A stretch of 64,000 nt of DNA from UBA10649 sp963755335. Lineage in GTDB: Bacteria; Actinomycetota; Actinomycetes; S36-B12. Of the stretch, positions 1-8,683 are shown piece by piece; the stretch's first letter is position 1, and each line of letters begins with the position of its first letter. The position numbers and the translations under genes are program-made. The stretch lies in contig CAVWJW010000008.1 in NCBI GenBank assembly GCA_963755335.1, forward strand, positions 992,001 through 1,056,000, given 5' to 3'. The notes beneath the pieces are model-generated. The model was given only the letters and a program-made list of their open reading frames with translations. It did no database searches and was not told where the DNA came from.

Positions 1-2
1 GC

Positions 3-2048
3 AAGGAGCGCCAGGCCGTCCTCGAGCGCATTTTCGCGACGGACCTGTACTCGCGCATGGAGGCCGCCCTCGACGATCGTCGCGTGGAGGCGCAGCGCCG
101 GTGCGATGCAGCAGACAGGGCTCTGTCCGCGGCCGTGCAGCATGTGATCAGCCGCCTCTCCGACGAGGACATGGGCGATCGTGTCGTCGATCCGACCGAG
201 CTCGCCGACCCGGAGTCCGCGCTGGTCATCGTCGCCCAGATCCAGAGCGCCGCCGCCGTCCGACTCGTGAGCGACCAGGCCTGCGTAGAGGCGACCTCCG
301 CGGACCTTCGCAGCGCTCGGGCGCGCCTGCGCGACGCCGAGGATCGGACGGCTGCGGGCGCCGCCGTGGCTGCCGCCCAGGAGGCGGTCGTGCAGGCTGA
401 GGCCGACCTGGTCGCGTCGGTCAAGGAACTCGATGCCTATGCACCATTGATCGCGGAGCTGGTCGACGGCGACGACGACATCGTGGCCGAGATCGATCGC
501 CTGACGGGTGCCCTCGGGCAGGCACTGGCGATCGAGAAGACGCTGCCGGCCGACCGACGACGCCTGGTGGAGCTCGCCGAAGCGATCGACAAGGTCGACA
601 TCGAGCTGGCCGCGCTGGTGGTCGAGCGGGAGAAGGAACTGCCGGATCGTCTCCTGTCCCTTTCGATGGCCCTGGAGCGGGCCGCGCGCGTCGAGCAGGA
701 CCGCCTAGAGACGGCCCAGCTCGTCGAGACCCGCCTGATGAGGAGACGGCTCGACGGGATGGCCGCAGAGCTGGCCGAGGGCCTGCACGATGAGTCCCCC
801 TGCCCGGTCTGCGGCGCGCTCGAGCACCCGCAGCCAGCAGCACGCGACGTCGATGCAGTGGCGGCCGGCGACATCGAGGCGGCCGCGGCCGATCGGGTCG
901 AGGCCGAGAGCGCCCGCCATGCGTGGGACCTCGCCAGTGAGCGCCTTCGCACGGTGGCGGGCGGGATCGATCTTCCTGCCTCCGCGCCCGCCGAGGCCCA
1001 CGCCGTCGGCGACATCACGCAGGGGATCCGACGATTCCAGCAGGACGTCGACCGGATCGAGAGTGCCTCGGCGGCCGGGCGGGAGCGTCGGGCCAGCATG
1101 TCCGCCGCTCACGGCGCCCTCGCACTCACGATCGCCGAACGCGAGCAGATGGTCGACCTGCAGCGTCGTGGCCGTGGATCCGTCGCGGAGCGCCGCCGGG
1201 AGATGCTGGCGGCCCGAGGTGTCCTCCAGGCGCGCGATCACGCGCAGACCCTCGTCGTGGCGGCGCAGTCGGGCCTGGCGGACGCAGTGCGGGCCCAGTC
1301 CCGTTGGGCTGCTGACGAGCCGGCGCCCGACGTCCCTGCGCTGGCCGAGCACTGCCGGCAGCTCGAGGGAAGACTGCAGGCGACAACCAGTGCGCGCGAT
1401 GCGACCGACCGACTGGTCGAGGATCTCCGGGTTCGCGTCGACCTGGCGAGCGCCGCGGTCACGTCGCTGCACGACGTCCGAGCGGCGACGCGCGATGTCA
1501 TCGCGTTGGCGAGCATCGTGCGGGGGAGCGAGGGCAACGCCCTGGCCCAACCGCTCAGCGCCTACGTCGTTCAGGCGATGTTCGACGAGATCCTCGAGGC
1601 GGCGAACACTCGCCTCCAGGCCATGCTTGACGGGCGCTTCGTGCTGCGGTCCACCGAACACCGCACCGGCAGCGCTCGACTCGGCCAGGGACTGGGGCTC
1701 GAGGTCGTCGATCAGCGAACCGACACGATCCGCCGCACGGCCACCCTGTCCGGCGGCGAGACCTTCTGCGCGTCTCTCGCTCTGGCCCTCGGCCTGGCCG
1801 ACACCGTTCGGTCCCATGCCGGCGGCGTCGAATTGGGCATGCTGTTCATCGACGAGGGGTTTGGCTCCCTCGACGGTGACCGACTCGACGAGGTGATGGC
1901 CGAACTGCTCCGCCTGCGCGCCGACGGACGAACGGTCGCCGTGATCAGTCACGTCAGCGAGATGAAGAAGAGCATCAGCGAGCGCATCGACGTCATTCCG
2001 CTCGGCGGCCGCCAGGGCAGCACGCTGTCGGTCTCGTGGAGCGCATGA
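3..2048 (+). CDS. sbcC: Exonuclease SbcC (Rad50-like ATPase), 5' truncated by the window edge
   Basis: The C-terminal two thirds of the SbcC subunit of the SbcCD nuclease, which processes DNA ends and hairpins. The reading frame is open from base 3; the first residues read KERQAVLERIF and resemble the SbcC region just after the N-terminal ATPase half, so the ATG at 57 is internal. Long Ala/Glu/Arg-rich coiled-coil arms flank a zinc-hook CPVC near base 800. The C-terminal ATPase half has the ABC signature LSGGE (about 1747), Walker B LFIDEGFGSLD (about 1840) and the ISHVSEM switch region. The Walker A half and any sbcD lie upstream, outside the window. The frame is intact to the TGA at 2046. 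Family assignment is firm. Confidence 0.93.
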   Translation, partial: KERQAVLERIFATDLYSRMEAALDDRRVEAQRRCDAADRALSAAVQHVISRLSDEDMGDRVVDPTELADPESALVIVAQIQSAAAVRLVSDQACVEATSADLRSARARLRDAEDRTAAGAAVAAAQEAVVQAEADLVASVKELDAYAPLIAELVDGDDDIVAEIDRLTGALGQALAIEKTLPADRRRLVELAEAIDKVDIELAALVVEREKELPDRLLSLSMALERAARVEQDRLETAQLVETRLMRRRLDGMAAELAEGLHDESPCPVCGALEHPQPAARDVDAVAAGDIEAAAADRVEAESARHAWDLASERLRTVAGGIDLPASAPAEAHAVGDITQGIRRFQQDVDRIESASAAGRERRASMSAAHGALALTIAEREQMVDLQRRGRGSVAERRREMLAARGVLQARDHAQTLVVAAQSGLADAVRAQSRWAADEPAPDVPALAEHCRQLEGRLQATTSARDATDRLVEDLRVRVDLASAAVTSLHDVRAATRDVIALASIVRGSEGNALAQPLSAYVVQAMFDEILEAANTRLQAMLDGRFVLRSTEHRTGSARLGQGLGLEVVDQRTDTIRRTATLSGGETFCASLALALGLADTVRSHAGGVELGMLFIDEGFGSLDGDRLDEVMAELLRLRADGRTVAVISHVSEMKKSISERIDVIPLGGRQGSTLSVSWSA

Positions 2049-2089
2049 GGATCGGCACCGCCACGATCGACGGATGACACACTGACGAT

Positions 2090-2908
2090 GTGGACACCCT
2101 GGACACCTTCGACACCGCGACGACCCCGGTGCGGGTCACGGAGAACCGCTACTCGTGGGCCATTCCCGATGGCTGGCAGCAGGGCCGCGGCGCGTGGGGC
2201 GGACTTATCGTCGGAGCGCTGATCCGCGCGGTCGAAGCGAGCGAGCCCGACGCCGAGCGGGTGGTCCGGTCCATCACGGCGAACCTGGTCGCCCCTGCCG
2301 TGGTCGGCGAGCACGTGATCGAGACGCAGGTGGTGCGGCGTGGCTCGGCGGTGGCGACCTGGAGCGCGACGCTGAGGAACGGCGAGGGCACGGCGATCGC
2401 CGTCGCCACTGTCATCGCAGGCGCCTCGCGGTCCGTCCGCGTCGCACCGGACTACGCGTCGTGGTCCAACCTGGACATGCCGATCGTGCCGCCGTCGCAC
2501 GAGGTGCCCCGACTGGAATTCGGTCCGCCCCTGGGCCCGGTGTTCGTCCAGCACATCGACGCCCGCGTCGTGGCCGGCCTGCCCGGCGAAGCGGGAGAGG
2601 CACAGTCGTGGGGATGGATCGACTACGCCCGGCCGGTCCGACCGACCTCCGCGTCGGTGCTTGCCCTCGTCGATGCATGGTGGCCCGCAAGCCTGGTCGC
2701 TCTGGAGGGGATGGTCCCGATCGCCACGGTGAGCTTCGCCGCCAACCTCCTCGTGGACCCCGCCGACCTGCAGGCGGGACAGCCGCTGCTTCATCACTGC
2801 CTGGTGACCTCCGCTCTCGAGGGCTACACCAGCGAGCACCGTCGCCTGTGGACTGCGGACGGCCGGCTCGCCGTCGACAACCTGCAGTCGATCGTCCTGA
2901 TTGCCTGA
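2090..2908 (+). CDS. Acyl-CoA thioesterase family protein (TesB-like double hotdog)
   Basis: A 272-residue protein of the actinobacterial thioesterase family, expected to hydrolyse acyl-CoA. The N-terminal half (about 20-110) carries the hotdog pattern WQQGRGAWGGLIVGALIRA, followed by a second half ending in an EHRRLWTADGRL strand, as in TesB-like double-hotdog enzymes. The start is GTG at 2090; an ATG two bases earlier is out of frame. It lies 41 bases after sbcC and 24 bases before the next gene on the same strand, so co-transcription is possible. The acyl specificity cannot be told from sequence. No signal peptide or membrane segment is visible. Confidence 0.8.
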   Translation: MDTLDTFDTATTPVRVTENRYSWAIPDGWQQGRGAWGGLIVGALIRAVEASEPDAERVVRSITANLVAPAVVGEHVIETQVVRRGSAVATWSATLRNGEGTAIAVATVIAGASRSVRVAPDYASWSNLDMPIVPPSHEVPRLEFGPPLGPVFVQHIDARVVAGLPGEAGEAQSWGWIDYARPVRPTSASVLALVDAWWPASLVALEGMVPIATVSFAANLLVDPADLQAGQPLLHHCLVTSALEGYTSEHRRLWTADGRLAVDNLQSIVLIA

Positions 2909-2932
2909 ACGGCCTCATGACAGGATGGCGCC

Positions 2933-5038
2933 ATGACGTCTGACGTGGAATTGGGCTCGGCGCCGACGGGGGCCCTGGCCGTGTTCGATCGCATCATCGG
3001 GGCCATGGGCCCGGATCGAAGCCTGACCGAGAGAGTCGCACTCTTCGCCGCAGCGTCGGCGGTCGGCTCCTCCTTCAAGCCCGGCCTCCAGCCCCGGCGC
3101 ACCGTGGATCAGGCGATCGCCACCGGTGTGATCGCGGCGACGACACTGTCCGCGGTGACGGCGACGCAGAGCGCCATCGAGACGGTCGGCCGGATCGCCA
3201 CGGGCGGTCGCACCGACAGCGCTTCCCAGGCGGCCCGACTCGGCTTCACCGTGGGCACCAACGTGCTGGTGGCGGCGGTGGCGGAGGGGCTGTCCCGGTC
3301 GCTCCCGCCCCGCGAGGACGAGCCGATGCGTCGGGGCCTGTTAAGGGTGGCGGCCAATCGCACGTCACGGGTGGCCATGATCGGTGCCGGGCTGTCGGCC
3401 GTGATCGGGACGAGCGACCTGATCAGCGCGAGGACCCCGAAGAGCCGCTGGCTCACGCGCATCCCGCTGGCGCTGCCGGCCGGTGCCGCCGCGTCTGCGT
3501 TCGCGGTGCATCGCGTCCACAAGCAGGCGGCCGAGATGGGCGACACGACGATCACCAACGTGTCGACGGCCAACTCCGTCGGTATCGCGGTGGGTGTCGG
3601 CGCGGGCGTGCTTGCCCTCCAGGCCGTGGAGCGGCTGATCGCCGCCGGAGTGTCCGCCGCGCTGTCACGCGTTGCCCCGTCGTACGACTCGGTGGCCAAT
3701 CCGATCGGCCACGGCGTTGCGCTGGCTGCTCTCGGCGGGACCATGTACGTCGGGTACGAGTACGCGGTACGCCGCGTCGAGCAGGGCGGTGCGGCGGTCG
3801 AGCCCGCCTACGAGCGGCCGCCCGCCTCGGTCGCCGTCTCGGGCGGGCCCGGGAGCGTTGTCTCCTTCGAGTCCTTGTCGCGAGAGGGACGCCGCTTCGT
3901 CAACATGGTCCTCACCCGCGAGGAGATCGCCGACGTCATGGGCCAGGAGCCCGTCGCCGACCCGATCCGGGTGTTCGTCGGGCTCGGCAGCGCGGTCGAG
4001 GCCGAGGATCGCGTCGACCTCGTCATGGACGAGCTCATCCGGACCGGGGCCTTCGAGCGCAAGGTCCTGTGCTTCGCCTCGCCGACCGGCTCGGGCTACA
4101 TCAACTACGTGATGGCCGAGGCGCTGGAGTACATGACGCTGGGCGACTGCGCGATCTTCACCATGCAGTACTCGATGCTGCCCTCGTCGATGTCGCTCAC
4201 GCGCACTGGACTGGCGATCGAGCAGAACCGCGACCTCATGCACGCGATCACGGGGTACATGCGTGGGATGGATCCTGCCCGACGCCCGCGCTTCGTCACG
4301 TTCGGCGAGAGCCTGGGCGCCCTGACGATGCAGGACATCTGGCGCCACCGCACCGTTGAGGCGATGGACCGCGACTTCGTGCACTCGTCGATCTACCTCG
4401 GCACGCCGTCCGCGACGGAGTTCGCCAAGGCATGGCGCATCAACCCCGAGAAGGTCGATCCCGCTGGCGCGATGCTCGAGGTCGACAACTTCGGCGAGTA
4501 CCTCGCGCTTCCGGAGGATCGACGCGCCCGGGTGCGGCACGTGCTCATCAGCCATTACGACGATCCGATCCCGAAGTTCGGCACCAACATCCTGCTGCGC
4601 AGGCCGTGGTGGCTCGGACCGGTCGACGAGCGCCCTCCGGGCATCCCGAAGTCGACGAACTGGCGTCCGGGCGTGACCTTCGTGCTCACCGGCATCGACC
4701 TCGTCAACGCGATGGACGTGGTGCCAGGCACGTTCGGCCGCCGTGGGCACGACTACCGCGAGGACATCGCCCAGTTCGTGTCCGCCGCCTACGACCTGCC
4801 GGTCACCGAGGAGCAGATGCGCGAGATCGAGAGGGCCCTTCGCCAGCGCGAGCTCGAGTGGGCCCAGGCCCGTGTCGTGTCGGAGCAGATCGCCCGCGCC
4901 CGCGAGGCGCTGCTGCGCGAGTTCAAGACGTGGGGCGTCAGCAGCGGCAGTGATGCCCAGGCTGATGCGGTGCTGCGGCAGGTCCTCGACGATGCGGCGC
5001 CTGAGGGTCAGGTCGTCCCGGGGGTCGTCACGGCTTGA
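2933..5038 (+). CDS. Membrane-anchored alpha/beta hydrolase (Abhydrolase_9 family)
   Basis: A 701-residue protein with a helical, Ala/Gly/Val-rich N-terminal membrane region (about 1-290; several hydrophobic stretches such as VGIAVGVGAGVLALQAV) followed by a soluble alpha/beta-hydrolase domain. The nucleophile elbow is GESLG (residue about 457) within FVTFGESLGALTMQ. The two-part architecture matches the Abhydrolase_9_N plus Abhydrolase_9 pair common in actinobacteria; the substrate of this family is unknown, lipid or ester hydrolysis being the usual guess. The start is ATG at 2933, 24 bases after the thioesterase stop. The stop overlaps the convergent transglycosylase gene by 11 bases. The C-terminal 60 residues are Arg/Glu/Ala-rich and probably helical. 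Confidence 0.8.
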   Translation: MTSDVELGSAPTGALAVFDRIIGAMGPDRSLTERVALFAAASAVGSSFKPGLQPRRTVDQAIATGVIAATTLSAVTATQSAIETVGRIATGGRTDSASQAARLGFTVGTNVLVAAVAEGLSRSLPPREDEPMRRGLLRVAANRTSRVAMIGAGLSAVIGTSDLISARTPKSRWLTRIPLALPAGAAASAFAVHRVHKQAAEMGDTTITNVSTANSVGIAVGVGAGVLALQAVERLIAAGVSAALSRVAPSYDSVANPIGHGVALAALGGTMYVGYEYAVRRVEQGGAAVEPAYERPPASVAVSGGPGSVVSFESLSREGRRFVNMVLTREEIADVMGQEPVADPIRVFVGLGSAVEAEDRVDLVMDELIRTGAFERKVLCFASPTGSGYINYVMAEALEYMTLGDCAIFTMQYSMLPSSMSLTRTGLAIEQNRDLMHAITGYMRGMDPARRPRFVTFGESLGALTMQDIWRHRTVEAMDRDFVHSSIYLGTPSATEFAKAWRINPEKVDPAGAMLEVDNFGEYLALPEDRRARVRHVLISHYDDPIPKFGTNILLRRPWWLGPVDERPPGIPKSTNWRPGVTFVLTGIDLVNAMDVVPGTFGRRGHDYREDIAQFVSAAYDLPVTEEQMREIERALRQRELEWAQARVVSEQIARAREALLREFKTWGVSSGSDAQADAVLRQVLDDAAPEGQVVPGVVTA

Positions 5039-5627
5039 CCACGATCGTCTTGGCGCTCGCCAGGATCTTGGCCACGTAGGCCTCCGTCTCGGGGAACGGC
5101 GGCACGCCGTCGTACTTCAGCACGGCGCCGTAGCCGGAGTTGTAGGCGGCAAGCGTGTTGTGCAGGCGATTGCCCTTGGCCGAGCGGACCAGGCGCCGGT
5201 TGAGGCAGTTGAGCTCGGCCGCCGAGTGAATGGCGTCCACCGGGTCCCACACATCGGCGACGCCGTCGCCGTTGCCGTCGATGCCGTACTGCTCCCACAC
5301 GGCCGGCATGAACTGGGCGATGCCCTGGGCACCCGCGGCGGATGTGGCCCGAGGGTCCCAGCCGCTCTCTGCAGAGATCTGGGCCGCCAGCACCTCGAGG
5401 GGCACCGCATCGCAGCGCTTGGCCGCCTTCTTGAGGATGGGCCGGAACTCGTCGGGAACGACGACCGGTCCGCCGAGGTATCCCTTGCTCTTGGCTCCGT
5501 TGACGGCCATGAGAGTACCGACGATGGCGCCGCCGACCAGCGTCACGACCAGGACGAGGGCCACGATGCCACGCGTACGCGAGCGCCTTCGCGGTCGCGC
5601 ACGGGTGGTGGGCCCCGCGTCGGTCAT
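5028..5627 (-). CDS. Lytic murein transglycosylase, membrane-anchored SLT domain
   Basis: A 199-residue protein that should cleave peptidoglycan glycan strands at the outer face of the membrane. A basic N-terminus (RPRRRSRTR) precedes one membrane helix (about 20-41), then a compact SLT/lysozyme-like domain: catalytic Glu in SAESGW, the GAQGIAQFMP motif, and the NTLAAYNSGYGAV block. I place the start at ATG 5627 because upstream codons in this frame code for a Pro/Arg-rich stretch with no family resemblance and run into the divergent GTPase gene. A TACCGT hexamer sits five bases before this ATG, suggesting a leaderless transcript. Convergent with the Abhydrolase_9 gene, with overlapping 3' ends. 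Confidence 0.88.
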   Translation of the reverse strand: MTDAGPTTRARPRRRSRTRGIVALVLVVTLVGGAIVGTLMAVNGAKSKGYLGGPVVVPDEFRPILKKAAKRCDAVPLEVLAAQISAESGWDPRATSAAGAQGIAQFMPAVWEQYGIDGNGDGVADVWDPVDAIHSAAELNCLNRRLVRSAKGNRLHNTLAAYNSGYGAVLKYDGVPPFPETEAYVAKILASAKTIVVKP

Positions 5628-5679
5628 GCTCCACGGTAACCCGGCGCGCGGGGTGTTTGTCCAACCCCCACGCCCCGCG

Positions 5680-5685
5680 TACGGT
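5680..5685 (+). promoter_or_regulatory. -10 box TACGGT, leaderless promoter of the DUF697-type GTPase
   Basis: TACGGT ends seven bases before the GTG at 5693, the spacing expected when transcription begins at the start codon. This supports GTG 5693 over the upstream TTG at 5657. Only 60 bp separate the two divergent start codons here. Confidence 0.45.
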
Positions 5686-5692
5686 GGGGAGC

Positions 5693-6871
5693 GTGACGAT
5701 CGAGCCGGCAAGCACGCCCGGCAGCAGTTCCGGCTCGGTCCCCGATCTCAGCAAGCTCCAGGTCGAGGGGCTCTTCGAACAACGCCTCTCCGAGGCCTTC
5801 GCCGCGCTGGGCTGCTTCAACCTCGCGGTGTTCGGGAAGACGGGAGTGGGCAAGTCCACCCTCGTCAACGCCATCTTCGGGCGGGACGTCGCCGCCACCG
5901 GGGTGGGCCAGCCCGTCACGAAGGGCCTCGTCTACTACCGGCACCCGGACGGCTTCCTGGGGCTGTATGACTCGGAGGGCTTCGAGACCGGGACGGCGGG
6001 GGATGCCATCGTCGACGGCCTGCGAAGGCTGATCTCCGACCACCGCGATGTCGCGGCCGACCGCCGCATCCACGCGGCCTGGTACCTGGTGCGCTGGTCG
6101 GATCGCCGCTTCGAGCACGCGCAGGAGCAGTTCGTGCGCGAGCTCGACGCACTCGGGCTGCCGGTGATCATGGTGCTCACGCAGGTGCCCACGCGCGATG
6201 GGGTGGTCCATCCCGAGGCGATGGAGTTCGCCCAGTACATCGAGTCCTTGGGACTGCCCCTCAAGCCGCACCACCGTGTCGTGCTCACCAATGCCCTCGT
6301 GGACGACTTCACCGCCAGCCCCGTGTTCGGGCTGAAGAACCTCCTCGACAACACCTACGACGTCATCCCGGAGGTCGTCGCGGGGGCCCTGACCGCCGCT
6401 CAGGTGGTCGACGTCGGACGCAAAAAAAAAGTCGTCGCGACGATCATCAACCAGGCGGTCGCCGTAGCCGCTGGCGTTGGCGCAACGCCGATCCCCTTCG
6501 CTGACGCGGCCCTCCTCGTCCCGAACCAGGTGACGATGATCGCCCGGATCACCGCGGCGTACGGGCTGCCCCCGAACCGCTCGAAGGCGCTGGCCGCCGC
6601 AGGAGCCGTGGTCCTCACCGGCGGGGCCACCATGGCGGGCCGCTACGCGGTCACCAGCCTCCTGAAGTTCCTGCCGGGCGGGATGATCGCCGGCTCGGCC
6701 ATCTCCGCGACCGTGGCCGGTGCGCTCACCAAGGCGGTCGGCGTGGCCTGGGCGCGGGTCTGCGAGTACTCACTGACGCTGACACCCGAGGCTCGCGACC
6801 AGTTCCTGTCCAGTCCCCAGGTGACGGAGCGGTTCCTGTCATACCTGAAGGACGCACGCGTCCGCTCGTGA
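5693..6871 (+). CDS. P-loop GTPase with C-terminal DUF697-like membrane domain
   Basis: About 392 residues. The N-terminal GTPase domain has the P-loop GKTGVGKST (about residue 48), switch residues DSEGFE, and a guanine-recognition region LTQVPTRD in place of a canonical NKxD. The C-terminal half has Gly/Ala-rich hydrophobic segments (VAVAAGVGATPIPFADAAL and later GGATMAGRYAV) as in DUF697/YcjF-type proteins, so it probably associates with the membrane. The role is unknown; relatives are implicated loosely in stress or envelope functions. The start is taken as GTG 5693 because of the -10 box. An uninterrupted run of nine A residues lies at 6422-6430, inside the codons for a KKK tract. Confidence 0.75.
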   Translation: MTIEPASTPGSSSGSVPDLSKLQVEGLFEQRLSEAFAALGCFNLAVFGKTGVGKSTLVNAIFGRDVAATGVGQPVTKGLVYYRHPDGFLGLYDSEGFETGTAGDAIVDGLRRLISDHRDVAADRRIHAAWYLVRWSDRRFEHAQEQFVRELDALGLPVIMVLTQVPTRDGVVHPEAMEFAQYIESLGLPLKPHHRVVLTNALVDDFTASPVFGLKNLLDNTYDVIPEVVAGALTAAQVVDVGRKKKVVATIINQAVAVAAGVGATPIPFADAALLVPNQVTMIARITAAYGLPPNRSKALAAAGAVVLTGGATMAGRYAVTSLLKFLPGGMIAGSAISATVAGALTKAVGVAWARVCEYSLTLTPEARDQFLSSPQVTERFLSYLKDARVRS

Positions 6872-6932
6872 CGGTTCCCGGCGTGGTCGTTCGCGGGGAG
6901 TGTTAGCGTCACGCCAGGACAAGGAGGGTGTC

Positions 6933-7430
6933 ATGAAGAAGACAGTTGTCGTGGTCGTGGCCGCACTGGGGGCGGCAGCCGGTGTCATCGCGTGGCGTAG
7001 TCGAGGGCGCACCGACGACGTCACGGCGACGGCCAACCTGTGGGCCGACTCCGTGTCGTCCGCTGCGGGCAGTGCAGCACAGACCGTCTCGCAGGTCGCC
7101 ACGTCGGCGGCCGCCGTAGCGGATTCGGCCGCGCAGAAGGTCGCCGACACCGCCGCGACCCTCGGGGCCACGGCGGCCGACGCCGCCGCTGCCACCAGCC
7201 AGACCGCCGAGAAGCTGGCGACGACGACGGGTGACAAGGCACACGAACTGGCCGGCGTCGCGGCCGAGGCCGCCAATGCTGCGGCGGCGGATGCGGCTCA
7301 GCAGACGAGTGCGGAGACGGGCGAAGCCGTGCAGACGGCGATGATCGAGACCGACGAGGCCCCGAAGAAGAAGCCCACCACGCGTGCCAAGAAGGCCACG
7401 CCGCCCGCCGAGTCAGAGACCCCCGCTTAG
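6933..7430 (+). CDS. Small Ala-rich membrane-anchored protein
   Basis: A 165-residue protein of unknown function. An N-terminal hydrophobic helix (MKKTVVVVVAALGAAAG) is followed by WRSRGR and a low-complexity Ala/Thr/Asp/Ser region with heptad-like spacing (AADSAAQKVADTAATLG), and it ends in a Lys/Pro-rich tail (KKKPTTRAKKATPP). The ATG at 6933 has a good ribosome site, AAGGAGG, nine bases upstream; in-frame codons before it are dismissed. It resembles in character, not provably in descent, the long-helix anchored proteins often annotated as hypothetical or apolipoprotein-like in actinobacteria. It sits between the GTPase and the PAC2 gene on the same strand. Confidence 0.6.
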   Translation: MKKTVVVVVAALGAAAGVIAWRSRGRTDDVTATANLWADSVSSAAGSAAQTVSQVATSAAAVADSAAQKVADTAATLGATAADAAAATSQTAEKLATTTGDKAHELAGVAAEAANAAAADAAQQTSAETGEAVQTAMIETDEAPKKKPTTRAKKATPPAESETPA

Positions 7431-7534
7431 TCCCCGGCTCCTGTCAGCGGGGCTACGCCCACGGCGAACGCCGGAACAGTCGTCGCGGGGCGGGCGTTCT
7501 GCTGCTGTGGCATCGTTGTACGTGGAGGTCATGA

Positions 7535-8470
7535 ATGCGTTCGCCCGAGGAGCTGTTCCAGGTGCACCGTGAGGTGCACTTCGACGACGCGCCCATCCTT
7601 GTGTACGCGTTCGCGGGCTTCGTCGACGCCGGTGGCGGCGTGCGGCTGGCGGCCGATCACATCCTCGAGACCTGCCCGCATCAGCTCGTGGCGACCTTCG
7701 ACGCCGACGAACTTCTGGACTACCGGGCGCGGCGCCCGAGGATGACCTACGTCGTCGATCACTTCGCTTCGGTCGAGGTGCCGCAGATCGTCCTGCACGA
7801 GGTGACCGATCACGACGGCCAGCGGTTCCTGTTGCTGACCGGACCGGAGCCGGACTACCAATGGCTGCGGTTCCTCGCCGCGATCGATCTCATCGTGGCC
7901 AGTTACGACGTCCGCCTTGCGGTCGGCCTGTCGGCCATTCCCTGGCCGATCCCGCACACCCGTCCGCTGGGGGTCACCGTGCACGGCAGCGAGCCCGGCT
8001 TGGTTGCCGGCCATGTCTCCGTCCTCGGCGAGATCGAGATACCCGGGCACGTCGGCGCCATGCTCGAACTGCATCTGGGCCAGCAGGGCACGCCGTCGAT
8101 GGGGATCACCGCGCAGGTGCCGCACTACCTCGTGCAGTTCGAGTTCCCGCGTGCGGCCGTGACCCTGATCGAGGCGATCAGTCGCGCTACCGGCCTCCAC
8201 ATCCCGATCACGGAACTCGAGCCCGCGTCGAAGCGCGCCGACGACGAGGTCGCCCAGCAACTCGACGGCAACGAGGAGTTCGCCACGGTCGTGACGGCGC
8301 TCGAGCAGCAGTACGACCAGATGGCGGCGATCTCGTCCGGTGCCAGCGGCGGATTGGCCGATATGGCCGATCAGCAGATGCCCACGGGCGAGGAGATCGC
8401 CGCCCAGGTCGAGCAGTTCCTGTCGAGCCTGCAGGACCCGGACGATCCGGAGAAGCAGACCGACGTCTGA
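7535..8470 (+). CDS. PAC2 family protein (proteasome assembly chaperone-like)
   Basis: A 311-residue cytosolic protein of the PAC2 family, related to archaeal and eukaryotic proteasome-assembly chaperones and widespread in actinobacteria; its bacterial function is not settled. Family features seen: the opening PILVYAFAGFVDAGGG, the AFLxxxDxI-like core LRFLAAIDLIVASYDV, the GITAQVPHY segment, and an acidic C-terminal helical tail. The start is ATG 7535 with GGAGG a few bases before. No proteasome genes are in the window. The downstream 213 bases before the next gene are non-coding. Confidence 0.88.
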   Translation: MRSPEELFQVHREVHFDDAPILVYAFAGFVDAGGGVRLAADHILETCPHQLVATFDADELLDYRARRPRMTYVVDHFASVEVPQIVLHEVTDHDGQRFLLLTGPEPDYQWLRFLAAIDLIVASYDVRLAVGLSAIPWPIPHTRPLGVTVHGSEPGLVAGHVSVLGEIEIPGHVGAMLELHLGQQGTPSMGITAQVPHYLVQFEFPRAAVTLIEAISRATGLHIPITELEPASKRADDEVAQQLDGNEEFATVVTALEQQYDQMAAISSGASGGLADMADQQMPTGEEIAAQVEQFLSSLQDPDDPEKQTDV

Positions 8471-8683
8471 CCGGGCCGTGGTGTCCGTTCCGCACCTTGA
8501 GTGCTCTTTGCCCGTGACCGGTCAGCACGAATGTCCGTGTTCGCGGCTTGCGTCGTGCCCGGTCAATGCCCATACGCATCCGTGAGTCTGACCGCTCCAT
8601 GAGGGGACCCGCTCGTGCGATGCCCTCATGCTTCTGGTCGTCGGACTGCGAGGCTCCGGCATCCCCCTTACTAGGAGCATGAG
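8471..8683 (+). promoter_or_regulatory. Non-coding leader with inverted repeats before the secreted repeat protein
   Basis: 213 bases without a gene. It holds a perfect palindrome TGACCGGTCA (8515-8524) and an 8-bp inverted repeat CATGAGGG/CCCTCATG (8598-8605 and 8623-8630), then the ribosome site AGGAG before ATG 8684. I could not match it to a known riboswitch; the repeats could be an operator or an mRNA hairpin. Confidence 0.35.

Noticed and set aside
705..1952. 415-codon antisense ORF over sbcC
   Set aside because: Shadow frame with Arg/Gly-rich sequence and no recognisable domain.
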